From JAOABP01 sp964590395 (GTDB lineage Bacteria; Hydrothermota; Tepidihabitantia; Tepidihabitantales; Tepidihabitantaceae), in the NCBI GenBank assembly GCA_964590395.1, contig CAZPVT010000034.1:1-64000 (forward strand): a stretch of DNA of 64,000 nt. Reading direction: 5' to 3'. This document shows positions 1 through 8,928 of the stretch, one piece after another. Made by a program: the position numbers and the translations under genes. Every line of letters begins with the position of its first letter. Within the stretch, counting starts at the first letter, position 1. Under the pieces are notes generated by a model. It saw nothing but the letters and a program-made list of their open reading frames with translations, searched no databases and had not been told where the DNA came from.

Positions 1-34
1 GTCTGAAACCCGACCCTGCTATAAAAGGGATTGC

Positions 35-94
35 GATTTAAAAATAGGGGGATATCACCGGGGGCATTCCCCGGTGCGTCCCGGTTTTTAAATC
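35..94. repeat. Long GC-rich hairpin with nested inverted arms
   Basis: Outer arms GATTTAAAAA (35-44) and TTTTTAAATC (85-94) are perfect inverted repeats. They enclose inner arms CACCGGGG (56-63) and CCCCGGTG (69-76) around a GCATT loop. The T-rich outer arm after the GC stem resembles an intrinsic terminator, possibly bidirectional, for a gene outside the window. No coding sequence is seen from 1 to about 355 apart from this and the related hairpin at 188-213. Confidence 0.6.
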
Positions 95-187
95 TGCTCG
101 TTTTGTTGTTTTTTGGTTTTTGGGGGTAATCAGGAAACGGCAAGTTTTACTCAGAGTCCGGAATAAGGGCGAGCAGGAGAGCGGTCC

Positions 188-213
188 GGGGGGTAGCCCG
201 GGGCTAGCCCCCC
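188..213. repeat. Second GC-rich hairpin related to the one at 35-94
   Basis: GGGGGGTAGC (188-197) pairs with GCTAGCCCCCC (203-213) with one bulged base. The downstream flank TGCGTTCCGG matches TGCGTCCCGG after the first hairpin, and both are followed by a T-rich stretch. The two therefore look like copies of one element in the gene-free stretch before apbE. Confidence 0.5.
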
Positions 214-397
214 TTGCGTTCCGGGAATTTTTTGGGGAGGCGGGGTTCTGGTTTGTTATTGGTGTGTAAGTTGCGCTGGGGCGTGAGTTGGATAAATCCG
301 GGGGCTGGTGAGCGGGATGGGTTGAGGAGGCTGGCAGGGATATTGGTTATGGTTTTTGTGCTTGACCTTGATGTTGATGTGGGTTATGATTGAGGTG

Positions 398-1342
398 ATG
401 TGGCGGGCGGTTGTTTGTTTTCTTTTTCTCTGGCTGGGATGCGGTCAGAGGTTGGTTCAGGTTGAGCGCAAGGGCCGGGTTTTTGGCAGTTATGTGCGGA
501 TTAAGGTCATCGGTGAGGATAGTGAGAAGTTGAACCGGGCGGTTGATACCGTTTTGCGCGGGTTGCACTGTTTTGATTCTCTGTGGTCGGTTTATTCGGA
601 GAAGAGCGAGGTTTCGCAGTTGAATCGGAATTTAAGGGGTAAGGTGTCGGCTGAAACAAAAGAGTTAATTGAGATGGCGAAGAGTTTTGGTTATGAGACA
701 GACGGGGTTTTTGATATTACAGTTGGTCCGTTGATGCGGTTGTGGGGTTTTAGGGGCGGCGTTTTTAAGGTGCCGGCAGATAGTGCAATAAGAAGGGTAA
801 AGCAAAGGGTGGGGTTTGAGCGGGTGCTGGTCCGGGGTGATTCGGTTTTTATTGAGCCCGGGATGGAGGTGGATCTGGGTGGTATTGCGGTGGGTTATGC
901 AGTTGACTGGGCGGTTAAGGTTCTGGTTTCATCTGGAGTAAGGGCAGGGCTGATCGATGCGGGTGGTGATATCCGGGTTTTTGGTGCGCGGAACTGGCGG
1001 ATTGGTGTGCAGAGTCCAAGGGGGGAGAGTCTGACCGCGGTTTTAACCGTGCGTGATTGTGCGGTGGCAACTTCAGGTGATTACCGAAGGTTTTTTGAGG
1101 TTGATGGCAGGCGCTATAGCCATATAATTGATCCGCGCACCGGTTATCCGTCAAGTCGGTGTATCGGTGTTACGGTCAGGGCACCGAGTGGTGTTCAGGC
1201 TGATGTTTATTCTACCAGTCTGTTTGTTATGGGCCCGGATGAGGGGAGAGGCTGGTTGGAGAGGCACCGGGATGTTGGAGCGATCTTTTATGTGCTGGAT
1301 GGTGATGGTATCAGGGAGATAAGGATGGGGTTTGATGAGTAG
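398..1342 (+). CDS. apbE: FAD:protein FMN transferase (ApbE family), probable lipoprotein
   Basis: ApbE moves FMN from FAD onto a Thr of target flavoproteins such as RnfG/NqrC, outside the cytoplasmic membrane. The family pattern is visible: an N-terminal segment with FGSYVRI, DITVGPLMRLWGF, then VDLGGIAVGYAVD, DAGGDIRVFG, and a C-terminal SHIIDPRTGYPS motif followed by a D-x-x-S-T-S metal-site segment. The N-terminus is a short hydrophobic segment ending LFLWLGC, a slightly non-canonical lipobox. Start choice is uncertain: ATG 398 gives a compact signal peptide, and in-frame alternatives are ATG 386 and TTG 356. None has well-spaced SD. The stop overlaps the start of the next gene. No Rnf/Nqr target is nearby. 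Confidence 0.88.
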   Translation: MWRAVVCFLFLWLGCGQRLVQVERKGRVFGSYVRIKVIGEDSEKLNRAVDTVLRGLHCFDSLWSVYSEKSEVSQLNRNLRGKVSAETKELIEMAKSFGYETDGVFDITVGPLMRLWGFRGGVFKVPADSAIRRVKQRVGFERVLVRGDSVFIEPGMEVDLGGIAVGYAVDWAVKVLVSSGVRAGLIDAGGDIRVFGARNWRIGVQSPRGESLTAVLTVRDCAVATSGDYRRFFEVDGRRYSHIIDPRTGYPSSRCIGVTVRAPSGVQADVYSTSLFVMGPDEGRGWLERHRDVGAIFYVLDGDGIREIRMGFDE

Positions 1343-2336
1343 GGGTGTTGAGCATCCGGTTGCAAAATACTGGCAGGTTGAGGACAGCCGGGTGCGGTGT
1401 GTTTTGTGCCCCAATTACTGTCTGATTGCGGAGGGGAAATATGGTCGGTGTCTGGGCAGAAGAAATGTTGGTGGCAGGTTGATTGCGGAGAATTATGGTG
1501 AGGTGGTTTCAATGGCGGTGGATCCGGTTGAGAAGAAGCCTTTGTATCACTTTTATCCCGGGGAGGAAATATTTTCGGTGGCAACTTTTGGCTGTAATCT
1601 GGTCTGCCCTTTCTGTCAGAACTGGGAGATTTCGCAGTGCCGGGCACCGGCACGGTATGTCGCACCTGAGGAGTTGGTGCGCCGGGTGCAGGAGGACGGT
1701 TTGAGGTTGATCTCTTATACTTATAATGAGCCTTTGATCTGGTTTGAGTATCTGCTTGATGCGGGCAGGTTGATGCATAAGGCAGGGATTAAGAATGTGC
1801 TGGTTACAAATGGGATGCTTAATCCTGAGCCGTTGAAGGAGATTTTTCCGCTGATTGATGCAATGAATGTTGATCTTAAGTCCAGCCGGGAGGATTTTTA
1901 TCGTGATTATGTAAGGGGTAGTCTGTCTGTGGTAAAGAATACGATTGTTGAGGCAAAAAGGATGTGTCATATTGAGTTGACTACCCTTTTGATACCGGGT
2001 AAGAATGATTCAAGAGATGAGATTGAGGAGTTGACCGATTTTGTGGCGTCGCTGGGTAGAGATACGGTTTTGCACTTTTCCCGGTATTTCCCAAGACATA
2101 AGGCAGATGAGCCGATGACACCGGAGTCAACGCTTTTGATGGCGGTGGAGATTGCCCGGCAGAAACTGGATTATGTTTATCTGGGTAATATCTATCTTGG
2201 TCCTGATTTCCGTGATACCTTCTGTCCCGCGTGTGGCAGAGTGTGGGTGGAGCGGAGCGGTTATCAGGGTAGGGTGGTTGGGATTAAGGCGGGTAGGTGT
2301 GTGGGTTGTGGTCGGCGGGTAGATATAATTATGTAG
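1335..2336 (+). CDS. amrS: AmmeMemoRadiSam-type radical SAM protein (AmrS-like)
   Basis: This is a radical SAM protein of the pyruvate formate-lyase-activating-enzyme-like group. The cluster motif CxxxCxxC is at residues 87-94 (C87, C91, C94). It is preceded by an N-terminal Cys-rich segment (C22, C25, C29, C39) and followed by a C-terminal zinc-ribbon-like pair (CPAC...CVGC), the layout of the AmmeMemoRadiSam enzyme. The substrate of this family is poorly known. The AMMECR1 and Memo partners are not in the window, although in some genomes they are fused or adjacent. ATG 1335 overlaps the apbE stop by 8 nt, so the two are translationally coupled. Confidence 0.85.
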   Translation: MSRGVEHPVAKYWQVEDSRVRCVLCPNYCLIAEGKYGRCLGRRNVGGRLIAENYGEVVSMAVDPVEKKPLYHFYPGEEIFSVATFGCNLVCPFCQNWEISQCRAPARYVAPEELVRRVQEDGLRLISYTYNEPLIWFEYLLDAGRLMHKAGIKNVLVTNGMLNPEPLKEIFPLIDAMNVDLKSSREDFYRDYVRGSLSVVKNTIVEAKRMCHIELTTLLIPGKNDSRDEIEELTDFVASLGRDTVLHFSRYFPRHKADEPMTPESTLLMAVEIARQKLDYVYLGNIYLGPDFRDTFCPACGRVWVERSGYQGRVVGIKAGRCVGCGRRVDIIM

Positions 2337-2346
2337 TTGTGCAGGC

Positions 2347-2374
2347 TTGATTTATGCATGGGTAATGGTATTAT
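2347..2374 (+). promoter_or_regulatory. Promoter for the DUF4321-like gene
   Basis: TTGATT (2347-2352), 16-nt spacer, TATTAT (2369-2374), then 10 nt to ATG 2385. No SD precedes the ATG, which suggests a very short leader or none. This is one of a recurring set of such promoters in the window. Confidence 0.45.
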
Positions 2375-2384
2375 CTGATCTAAT

Positions 2385-2654
2385 ATGGCGAGAACTGGTG
2401 GCAGGTCAATCGGACTTTTGGTCCTGGCGATATTGGTTGCGGCGGTCTGCGGTAGTGTGATATCCTATTATCTGGCAGGTCTTTTTCCACCCGGGCCGGT
2501 GAAGGATTTTTTCTTTAAAGCATTGAAGTTTGGTGTGCCCAGTTTTGTGATGGATCTGGGTTTTGCTACAGTTAATTTTGGTGTCTCGTTTGCCATTACC
2601 ACATTTGTTGTGATTCTGGTGATGCTGGCGGTGTATATTTGGTTCCGTTTTTAG
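2385..2654 (+). CDS. DUF4321-like small membrane protein
   Basis: An 89-residue protein with a hydrophobic segment at about 9-31 and another at about 66-87. The middle carries the PSFVMDLGFATVNFGVSF pattern that resembles DUF4321 proteins, small two-helix membrane proteins of unknown function. The start is ATG 2385 without SD, close behind a promoter-like pair. It ends just before a strong terminator. Function unknown. Confidence 0.7.
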   Translation: MARTGGRSIGLLVLAILVAAVCGSVISYYLAGLFPPGPVKDFFFKALKFGVPSFVMDLGFATVNFGVSFAITTFVVILVMLAVYIWFRF

Positions 2655-2669
2655 TTTTCTATAAATTAA

Positions 2670-2704
2670 AAAAGGGGGCAGAAATGCCCCCTTTTGTTTT
2701 TCTT
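2670..2704. terminator. Bidirectional intrinsic terminator
   Basis: GGGGGCA (2674-2680), loop GAAA, TGCCCCC (2685-2691), flanked by an A-run on the left and a T-run on the right. The symmetric A/T flanks and the position between two convergent genes suit termination in both directions. Confidence 0.88.
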
Positions 2705-2710
2705 GCCTTT

Positions 2711-5700
2711 TTAGTGCTGAATAATCAGTTTTCTGGAGAGGGTTTTGTCGCTGGTTTTTAGTTTGATGAAGTAGACGCCCGGTGCCACTTTTATTCCTTT
2801 CTTATCGCGCGCATCCCAGACGAGATTATGGCTACCCGCAGGTAGTTGTGCATCAACAAGCGTATTAAGCACTGCGCCGGTAACATCGTAAACCCGGAGT
2901 TCAACCGGGGCTGAATTGGGCAGGTGCCAGGCGATGTTGAGGTTGGCGCGGGTGCTAGGGTTGGGATAGATGTTGAGCGTTAATTTTTCTGGTAACGCGC
3001 GATTCTCCGCCATTATCCCCTGACGCTGATGAGTAGTGGCGAGTAGCAGGGGTCCGATTGAATCGGTGTATGGACGGTACTCCCAGAATTCATAGACCGA
3101 TGAGCCTTTAAGACAGAATATTGACGAGTCAGCACTAGCCATTGCTGCACCCCGTTTGGGTCGGCGCCTGGTGCCGGTGTAGGCATAAGGGATGTCTGCC
3201 CGTCGTATCCAGGTGTCAGAACCGGCAACATCATAGCTCCAGAACTCCTGGGTGTTACCACCTTTAAGCACAAACAGGGTGCCATTGAGATAGGCGAGCG
3301 CACCGCCGTTCTTTACCCGTCGGTTGCGGTTGCCCAATAGGCTGATTTCATCAAGCGGAGTGAGAGTCCAGGTGTCAAACTGGGTTAGGTATTTCCAGAC
3401 TTCGGTGCTGTTTGAGCCTTTGAGTAGATAGATGATACTGTCGCCGTCATAGACCATATCAGTTCCCCGGTGGCAGGTCCTTTTGCGGGTCGGATTGAAG
3501 GGCACATCTGGACAGCGGGTCCAACTGTCATCGGCGATGTTATACCGGAGGAAGGTAAGGGAGTTGTTGCCCGGAGTACAGTAAATTGCCCCCTCAGTGC
3601 CGAAAGTTGGGACAAAGGCAAGTGCTGCTCCACGTCTGGGCCAGCGGAAGGTGAAGTTGCGCACTTCCAGGCGACGCCGGATTGTCCAAGTGTTGGTGGC
3701 GATGTCAAATGAGTAGAAATCCGGGACATTGCCACCTTTGATTGCCCAGATGGTGCCGGATGGGCCATGGAACTGGTCAAAGGTAAGGTCACAACCGTCC
3801 CGTGCCTTTCTGCCGGACGGATCAATCGGCATACTGGGCAGTGATTCCCAGTCGCCGGTAGCGATATCATAGGAGTAAAATTCGTTGGAGTTGCCACCTT
3901 TTAGAGCATAGAGTTTACCGGTGGTCGGAGCATAAACCAGAGATGCATCTTTTACTCGACGCCGGGTTGGACCGACCGGTATGTTGTTTCTTTGAACCCA
4001 GGGTGAGGCAATGAATACTTTGCTGTAAACGTCGTTTGCCGCATTGATATCTCCTGCCATTGCGGTGGAGCAGACGGCGGCAAAGGTGCCACGACCATAC
4101 CAGGGATCATCAAAGCTGACGACCGTGTCAGCACCGGGCAGGATATCGGTGACTAGTACGGAGTCAAAATAGGTGCCGGGAGAGACGCGGAAATAAACCA
4201 TTATCGTGTCGCCAACTGTGCCGTAGTTCTGAACCCGGACCTGGGGGTAGAGTGTCTCCGGGAAGCAGAAGTTGCCCGGGACAATGATGTCCAGCGCAGC
4301 AGCATCACGGAATTCACGATAAAGTTTTATCGCTCTGCCTGATGTGAGACGGTTTTGCAGGTCGTTGATAGCGGTGGACATCGGCGGGAAGGAGTAGAGA
4401 TAGGTTACACCGGCATCGCCTTCCTTATTTTCCATACCGATTGAAGCACAGCGGCCGTGGTCATAAACCAGACTGCCGGTTTCCACATCAAGATACTGGA
4501 AGATCGCAGTGCCATTTTCATTCAAGATCAACTCAAAGGAGATGGTGTTGTTGGTATCGGTGCCCGGTATATTGACATCCTGCCAGATGACAAGAAATTT
4601 GCGGTTGGGAGCGGTGCCGAATGTGCGGTAATACACTTTGCCTTTCGAACCCAGGGTCAGGTTTTGCCACCAGGGATAGAAGGCGGAGTTCGGAGTGCTG
4701 TCGAAGGGCAGGGGACGGGGGTTGGGAGCGATATTATGGGGGTCAGGTCCTAATGAGACCCAGCCTTTGATGCAGACATAGCAGTTGTCATAGGTGGTAT
4801 CAGACCAAGGGAAGTTAAAGCCAATGGGCACGAAGATATAGGGGGTGCCTTCGTTTAAAGGTAACGGGGTTGCACCGGTGGTGTCAATCCAGTTGAAAAC
4901 CGGACCGTTGGTGGTGTCAGAATCAATCCAGGCGTAACCAGCAGTATGTCTGCCGGTGTAGTTGCCTTTTCGGACATAACCACGAAAACGTTTGTAGTTG
5001 TTTTCAATAAGCATCTCTGGTTGAGCGGCGATAGTCCGGGCCTGGACGATAAATAAGTAGCGATTGTCAAATACCGGGATCCAGTTGTTGAACTCAACTG
5101 GAATGACTTGACTTGGGTCAAGTTGGGCGATCAGTGCGGAGTCGGTGTAGTGGTGGACACCGTGAGCATCCATAACTGTGCAGGCGACGGTAACATTAGT
5201 TAAGGTTACTGAGCCCCGATTCTCAACATAGGCGCGGATCGGACAGGAGACATCAAAGGGCCTTTGGACAAACTCGTAAAGTGGTTGTTCAATAAATGTT
5301 ACCCTGACGTCAATCGAAGGGATAGTCAGTAACCCGTGATTGACAAAGGCGCGAATCATCAGGTCGCCGCTGGGTGCAATTGGTATGGTGGTGCCATCCC
5401 GGTGATACTCCCAGTAATTGCCCGGATTGTTAAGGTTATTGTCTATTCCCAGTTGCGGACACTCCGGTGGCTCACCAACCTGCAGATAAAAGACATAGAA
5501 GTTGCCGTTGACCATTATCTCATCGCCGGTGGTGGCAACAAAAATGGTATTCCAGTTTTGTCCTGCTTGGGCGGTAAGAACCGGAGTTTTGTAAATGAGT
5601 GGCCCGGGGTTACCAGAGCCGTCATCCAGCGCAACTGCTAACTGATAGCGACGGAAAGCGGGATCAGATGGGGCGTTGAGAAAGATTTTTAGTGATTCCA

Positions 5701-6712
5701 GATAGACCTGGCCGGTTACATTTAATTTTGCTGCCCAGCCATAATGACCTACGGGCCAGGAGAGATAGCCAGCAGGCGTGCCATCGTCATTTGCCAGTTC
5801 TTCAATTGTTGAGACGGTAAAGGTGCGAGTTAAGGTGTCATTATCCGGGTTGTTGTCCGGGGTTGCTTCATGCCAGATTTTGATATTATAGGTTCCAGGG
5901 ATAGTTATTGAATAGGAGATAGAGTCAAAGAAACAGACCCTTTCGCCGGTTATGGCGACAAGAGTATCAATGGTATCGCTCCAGACATTGAGGCTGTTAC
6001 CCAGTGCATCAAAGAGTTCAGCATATACTGGAATGTCATAGTGGTCATTAGAACCGATATTGCGAAAGCGGGCATGGGGAATTAAATCACCAGGTAGTTC
6101 ATAAAAATTGGGGACGATGATTTCGGCACACTCGATGTCATCTGAGAGTATAGGTTCGCCGGTTACTTCCACATCGTCAAATGCCCACCAGTTAATATCA
6201 AACAGGTTGCCATCGAAAATCCAGGCGATACAGACATTGGGTTCACCGGTGGCATTGGTGAGGTGTAATGATTCCCGCACTCCTGGTCCGACAGTTTGGC
6301 CCCAGTAATCGCGCAGGACATAAGGGAAGGTGGCACCACCATCGGTAGAATAGCGAATTTGGGCGGTGTACTGGTTGTTGAGTTTATGAAAGAAGTTAGT
6401 ACTGCAGTAGAGAACGATGTTGCGAAAGCCAGAGCAGTCAATGGTTGGTGAGATGAGCATATCTGGTGGCTGATTCTGATTGATCTGCCATAGGATTGCA
6501 GGAAACGGAGTCGGGTGATCAATCCAGAATGCAGCATTGGCTGGTTCTTGGTGCCAGTCAGCATAGTTCTGAGGGTTGCCATTATCATAAACAATCGTCC
6601 AGCCTGGTGGTGGGTTCTGCTGGTTCCAGGGTGCATCGAATGATTCGGTGAGTAAGACATCGGCAGAGAGGAGTGTCGCGAATAATGCGAGCACAAGATA
6701 AAAATTTTTCAT
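2711..6712 (-). CDS. Large secreted Kelch-repeat protein with type IX-like C-terminal sorting domain
   Basis: A 1333-residue protein with a signal peptide (MKNFYLVLALFATLLSADV) and an N-terminal lectin/MAM-like region with DWHQEP and WWAFDDVEVTG patterns. Two stretches resemble CARDB-type beta sandwiches (about 460-560 and 790-880). Six Kelch-like units follow at about 900-1240, each with a core like LKGGN-x-x-EFYSYD...W, consistent with one six-bladed propeller. The last about 85 residues (IYPNPS...VYDVTG...WDARDKKG...GVYFIKL) are a FlgD-Ig/type A sorting domain seen in T9SS substrates. A good SD (GGAGGC) precedes ATG 6712. The ligand cannot be inferred. It is transcribed away from the ribosomal operon. 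Confidence 0.82.
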   Translation of the reverse strand: MKNFYLVLALFATLLSADVLLTESFDAPWNQQNPPPGWTIVYDNGNPQNYADWHQEPANAAFWIDHPTPFPAILWQINQNQPPDMLISPTIDCSGFRNIVLYCSTNFFHKLNNQYTAQIRYSTDGGATFPYVLRDYWGQTVGPGVRESLHLTNATGEPNVCIAWIFDGNLFDINWWAFDDVEVTGEPILSDDIECAEIIVPNFYELPGDLIPHARFRNIGSNDHYDIPVYAELFDALGNSLNVWSDTIDTLVAITGERVCFFDSISYSITIPGTYNIKIWHEATPDNNPDNDTLTRTFTVSTIEELANDDGTPAGYLSWPVGHYGWAAKLNVTGQVYLESLKIFLNAPSDPAFRRYQLAVALDDGSGNPGPLIYKTPVLTAQAGQNWNTIFVATTGDEIMVNGNFYVFYLQVGEPPECPQLGIDNNLNNPGNYWEYHRDGTTIPIAPSGDLMIRAFVNHGLLTIPSIDVRVTFIEQPLYEFVQRPFDVSCPIRAYVENRGSVTLTNVTVACTVMDAHGVHHYTDSALIAQLDPSQVIPVEFNNWIPVFDNRYLFIVQARTIAAQPEMLIENNYKRFRGYVRKGNYTGRHTAGYAWIDSDTTNGPVFNWIDTTGATPLPLNEGTPYIFVPIGFNFPWSDTTYDNCYVCIKGWVSLGPDPHNIAPNPRPLPFDSTPNSAFYPWWQNLTLGSKGKVYYRTFGTAPNRKFLVIWQDVNIPGTDTNNTISFELILNENGTAIFQYLDVETGSLVYDHGRCASIGMENKEGDAGVTYLYSFPPMSTAINDLQNRLTSGRAIKLYREFRDAAALDIIVPGNFCFPETLYPQVRVQNYGTVGDTIMVYFRVSPGTYFDSVLVTDILPGADTVVSFDDPWYGRGTFAAVCSTAMAGDINAANDVYSKVFIASPWVQRNNIPVGPTRRRVKDASLVYAPTTGKLYALKGGNSNEFYSYDIATGDWESLPSMPIDPSGRKARDGCDLTFDQFHGPSGTIWAIKGGNVPDFYSFDIATNTWTIRRRLEVRNFTFRWPRRGAALAFVPTFGTEGAIYCTPGNNSLTFLRYNIADDSWTRCPDVPFNPTRKRTCHRGTDMVYDGDSIIYLLKGSNSTEVWKYLTQFDTWTLTPLDEISLLGNRNRRVKNGGALAYLNGTLFVLKGGNTQEFWSYDVAGSDTWIRRADIPYAYTGTRRRPKRGAAMASADSSIFCLKGSSVYEFWEYRPYTDSIGPLLLATTHQRQGIMAENRALPEKLTLNIYPNPSTRANLNIAWHLPNSAPVELRVYDVTGAVLNTLVDAQLPAGSHNLVWDARDKKGIKVAPGVYFIKLKTSDKTLSRKLIIQH

Positions 6713-6928
6713 CTTTGCCTCCTTGGTTACGGATAATATATAATTTCCTGTTTTTTCTAATGTAACCCTTTTTGGGGATGAGATAGCTGCCAGGTCATCC
6801 CCGCAAGCAAACTTCCTGCCGTTCGTAGTATATTATAGGTAACAGATGACCGATGTCAACGAATTTGTTCCGCAAAACAGGCTTAAGTTTCTCCTTATCG
6901 CTAATGATAATTTTCTACACGGAATATG

Positions 6929-6956
6929 TTGACAAGGGATTTAAAATTTGTATATT
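6929..6956 (+). promoter_or_regulatory. Promoter of the S10-spc ribosomal operon
   Basis: TTGACA (6929-6934), 16-nt spacer, TATATT (6951-6956). The predicted leader of about 90 nt holds a small hairpin, GGGAC (6986-6990) with GTCCC (6998-7002), before rpsJ. The remaining sequence from 6713 to 6928 is AT-rich upstream region for the two divergent genes, with no gene in it. Confidence 0.75.
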
Positions 6957-7053
6957 TGTAAATTAGGTTAATTCAAATAATCTGCGGGACGATTTAAGTC
7001 CCTGATGATAAGGTACAGGTAGTGCAGTTTAAAATGGAGATTTTTATTTAAAT

Positions 7054-7377
7054 ATGGGTCTGTTAAGAACATCAAAAAAGATCAGAATTAAACTTAAGGC
7101 TTATGACAATCGGCTGCTTGACCAGTCAGCCAGGGATATCGTCGAAGTGGCAAAGCGCACCGGTGCACTGGTTGCCGGCCCGGTACCCCTGCCGACCAAG
7201 CGAACGCTTTTCACGGTATTGCGCTCGCCGCATGTCGATAAGAAATCGCGGGAACAGTTTGAGTTAAGGGTGCACAAACGGCTGATCGAGATTTCCAATG
7301 CGACCACCGAGATGGTGGATGCGCTGATGAAGCTTGAAGTGCCTGCCGGAGTAGAAGTGGAGATTAAGTCGACATGA
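7054..7377 (+). CDS. rpsJ: 30S ribosomal protein S10
   Basis: A 107-residue S10 with KIRIKLKAYD near the N-terminus and the conserved GPVPLPTKRT loop that contacts 16S rRNA (and NusB in antitermination). Family length is about 100-105. It is the first gene of the operon. GGAG (7036-7039) lies 14 nt before ATG, a rather long SD spacing. Its end overlaps rplC by 4 nt. The str operon genes (rpsL, rpsG, fusA, tuf) that often precede rpsJ are absent. Confidence 0.97.
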   Translation: MGLLRTSKKIRIKLKAYDNRLLDQSARDIVEVAKRTGALVAGPVPLPTKRTLFTVLRSPHVDKKSREQFELRVHKRLIEISNATTEMVDALMKLEVPAGVEVEIKST

Positions 7378-7994
7378 TCGGTCTTATTGGCCAGAAGGGT
7401 GAGATGTCTCAAGTTTATGACGAGCAGGGTAAGGTCGTCCCGGTTACCGCTATTGAGATCGGTAAGTGCGTTGTTGTCGGCTTGAGGACCAAAGAAAAGG
7501 ACGGTTATTATGCGATTCGGGTCGGGCAGGGTAATTCCAGTAAACGGCAGTTGACGAAACCTTATCAGGGAGAGTTCAAAAAGGCAGGGGTGCAAGCGGT
7601 GCGGTTTATACATGAATTTCGAATGGATGATGTTTCGGAATTTAAGGTCGGAGAGGAGCTAGGTGTTGAGGCATTTAAACCCGGGGATTTAGTAAATGTC
7701 ACCGGCTGGACCAAGGGCCGGGGTTTTGCGGGCGGAATGAAGCGATGGGGATGGAAAGGTGGGCCAGCATCGCATGGGTCGATGTCCCATCGTCGAATTG
7801 GTTCTATCGGCGCGGGTTCGTCACCGGGTCGGGTTTTACCCGGTAGAACCTTGCCCGGTCATTACGGCTGCGAGCGGATAACGGTTAAGAATCTGAGGGT
7901 GATAAAGGTTGAGCCGGCGAGGGGCGTTGTTTATGTTAAGGGAGCGGTTCCTGGCTATCGCCGGGCAAAGGTTTTAATACGAAAAGCCAGTTGA
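7374..7994 (+). CDS. rplC: 50S ribosomal protein L3
   Basis: A 206-residue L3. N-terminal IGLIGQKGEMSQ, V-N-V-T-G-x-T-K-G-R-G-F-A-G-G core and the SHGS...HRRIGSIG...PGRVLPGR segment, whose extension reaches towards the peptidyl transferase centre, are all present. ATG 7374 overlaps the rpsJ stop (ATGA), so translation is coupled. Length is normal for the family. Confidence 0.97.
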   Translation: MIGLIGQKGEMSQVYDEQGKVVPVTAIEIGKCVVVGLRTKEKDGYYAIRVGQGNSSKRQLTKPYQGEFKKAGVQAVRFIHEFRMDDVSEFKVGEELGVEAFKPGDLVNVTGWTKGRGFAGGMKRWGWKGGPASHGSMSHRRIGSIGAGSSPGRVLPGRTLPGHYGCERITVKNLRVIKVEPARGVVYVKGAVPGYRRAKVLIRKAS

Positions 7995-8001
7995 GGTTGA
8001 G

Positions 8002-8637
8002 ATGGAAGTACTGAAGATTACCGGTGAGGTAAAGGGGAGCATCGAGCTCCCGGAACTGTGGTTTAACCGGGAAGGACCCAGCAGTCTTCTCTGGGAGTCG
8101 GTGCGGTGTTATTTAGCAAACCAGCGTCAGGGTACCGCCAATACCAAAACCCGGGCTGAGGTCTCGGGCACCGGGAAAAAACCCTGGCCACAAAAGCATA
8201 CCGGCAGAGCAAGGCATGGTTCGAGGCGGTCGCCCATCTGGGTTAAGGGCGGAATTGCGTGGGGTCCAAAGCCAAGAGATTACAGTTATGAATTACCGAA
8301 GAAGATAAAAAGATTCGCCCTGGCGCTGGCGCTGAGCGCTAAGACGAAGGAAAACAGCATAAAAATCATTGAAGATTTTGAACTTTCTCTGCCCAAGACC
8401 AAGGAACTGGTTAATTTGTTAAAAAGTTTAGAACTTACCGGTTCGGTATTACTGTTAGTGCCGGCAGTCTCAGAGAATTTGCAGCGGGCAAGCAGTAATT
8501 TGAAATGGCTAAAAGTGGTGCCGGCAGTAATGGTGAACACTTATTTAGTACTTGCTTACGACTGGGTGGTGTTCACCGAAAGTGGTCTTCGCGATTTTCT
8601 GACCAAGATGGGAGAGTCAGCGGAGATGGAGGCTTAG
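8002..8637 (+). CDS. rplD: 50S ribosomal protein L4
   Basis: A 211-residue L4/L1e family protein. The exit-tunnel loop is recognisable in KTRAEVSGTGKKPWPQKHTGRARHGS-type sequence at about residues 50-80. E. coli L4 also represses the S10 operon through the leader, but the leader here (about 90 nt) is short and does not show that structure. Seven bases separate it from rplC; the next gene begins directly after its stop. Confidence 0.96.
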   Translation: MEVLKITGEVKGSIELPELWFNREGPSSLLWESVRCYLANQRQGTANTKTRAEVSGTGKKPWPQKHTGRARHGSRRSPIWVKGGIAWGPKPRDYSYELPKKIKRFALALALSAKTKENSIKIIEDFELSLPKTKELVNLLKSLELTGSVLLLVPAVSENLQRASSNLKWLKVVPAVMVNTYLVLAYDWVVFTESGLRDFLTKMGESAEMEA

Positions 8638-8925
8638 GTGTTGGAGCCGATAAAGATTATTTTAGGAGTGGTAGTAACTGAGAAGTCCGAAAGATTAAAG
8701 GAAGCTGATAACAGTTATATTTTAAAGGTACATCCTGATGCTAACAAATTCCAGATTAGGCAGGCAGTGGAGCAGTTGTTTAGGGTGCATGTTACCGATA
8801 TCCAGGTGATGAACTTTAGAGGCAAAAGGCGGCGGATGGGAATTTATGTGGGGTATCGTCCGGACTGGAAAAAGGCAGTTGTAAGGATAAGAAAGGGTGA
8901 GAAAATTGAAGCGCTGGAGAGGTAG
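8638..8925 (+). CDS. rplW: 50S ribosomal protein L23
   Basis: A 95-residue L23, which binds 23S rRNA at the tunnel exit and docks trigger factor and SRP. Conserved features include VVTEKSERLKE, FQIRQAVEQLF and KRRRMGIYVG. GTG 8638 immediately follows the rplD stop, with GGAGATGGAGG inside the end of rplD serving as SD. Length is normal. Confidence 0.96.
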   Translation: MLEPIKIILGVVVTEKSERLKEADNSYILKVHPDANKFQIRQAVEQLFRVHVTDIQVMNFRGKRRRMGIYVGYRPDWKKAVVRIRKGEKIEALER

Positions 8926-8928
8926 TAA

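Noticed and set aside
3385..3897. Minus-strand open frame of 170 codons inside the Kelch protein gene
   Set aside because: It lies wholly within the 1333-codon frame on the same strand in another frame and shows no recognisable domain; it is a shadow of the longer gene.
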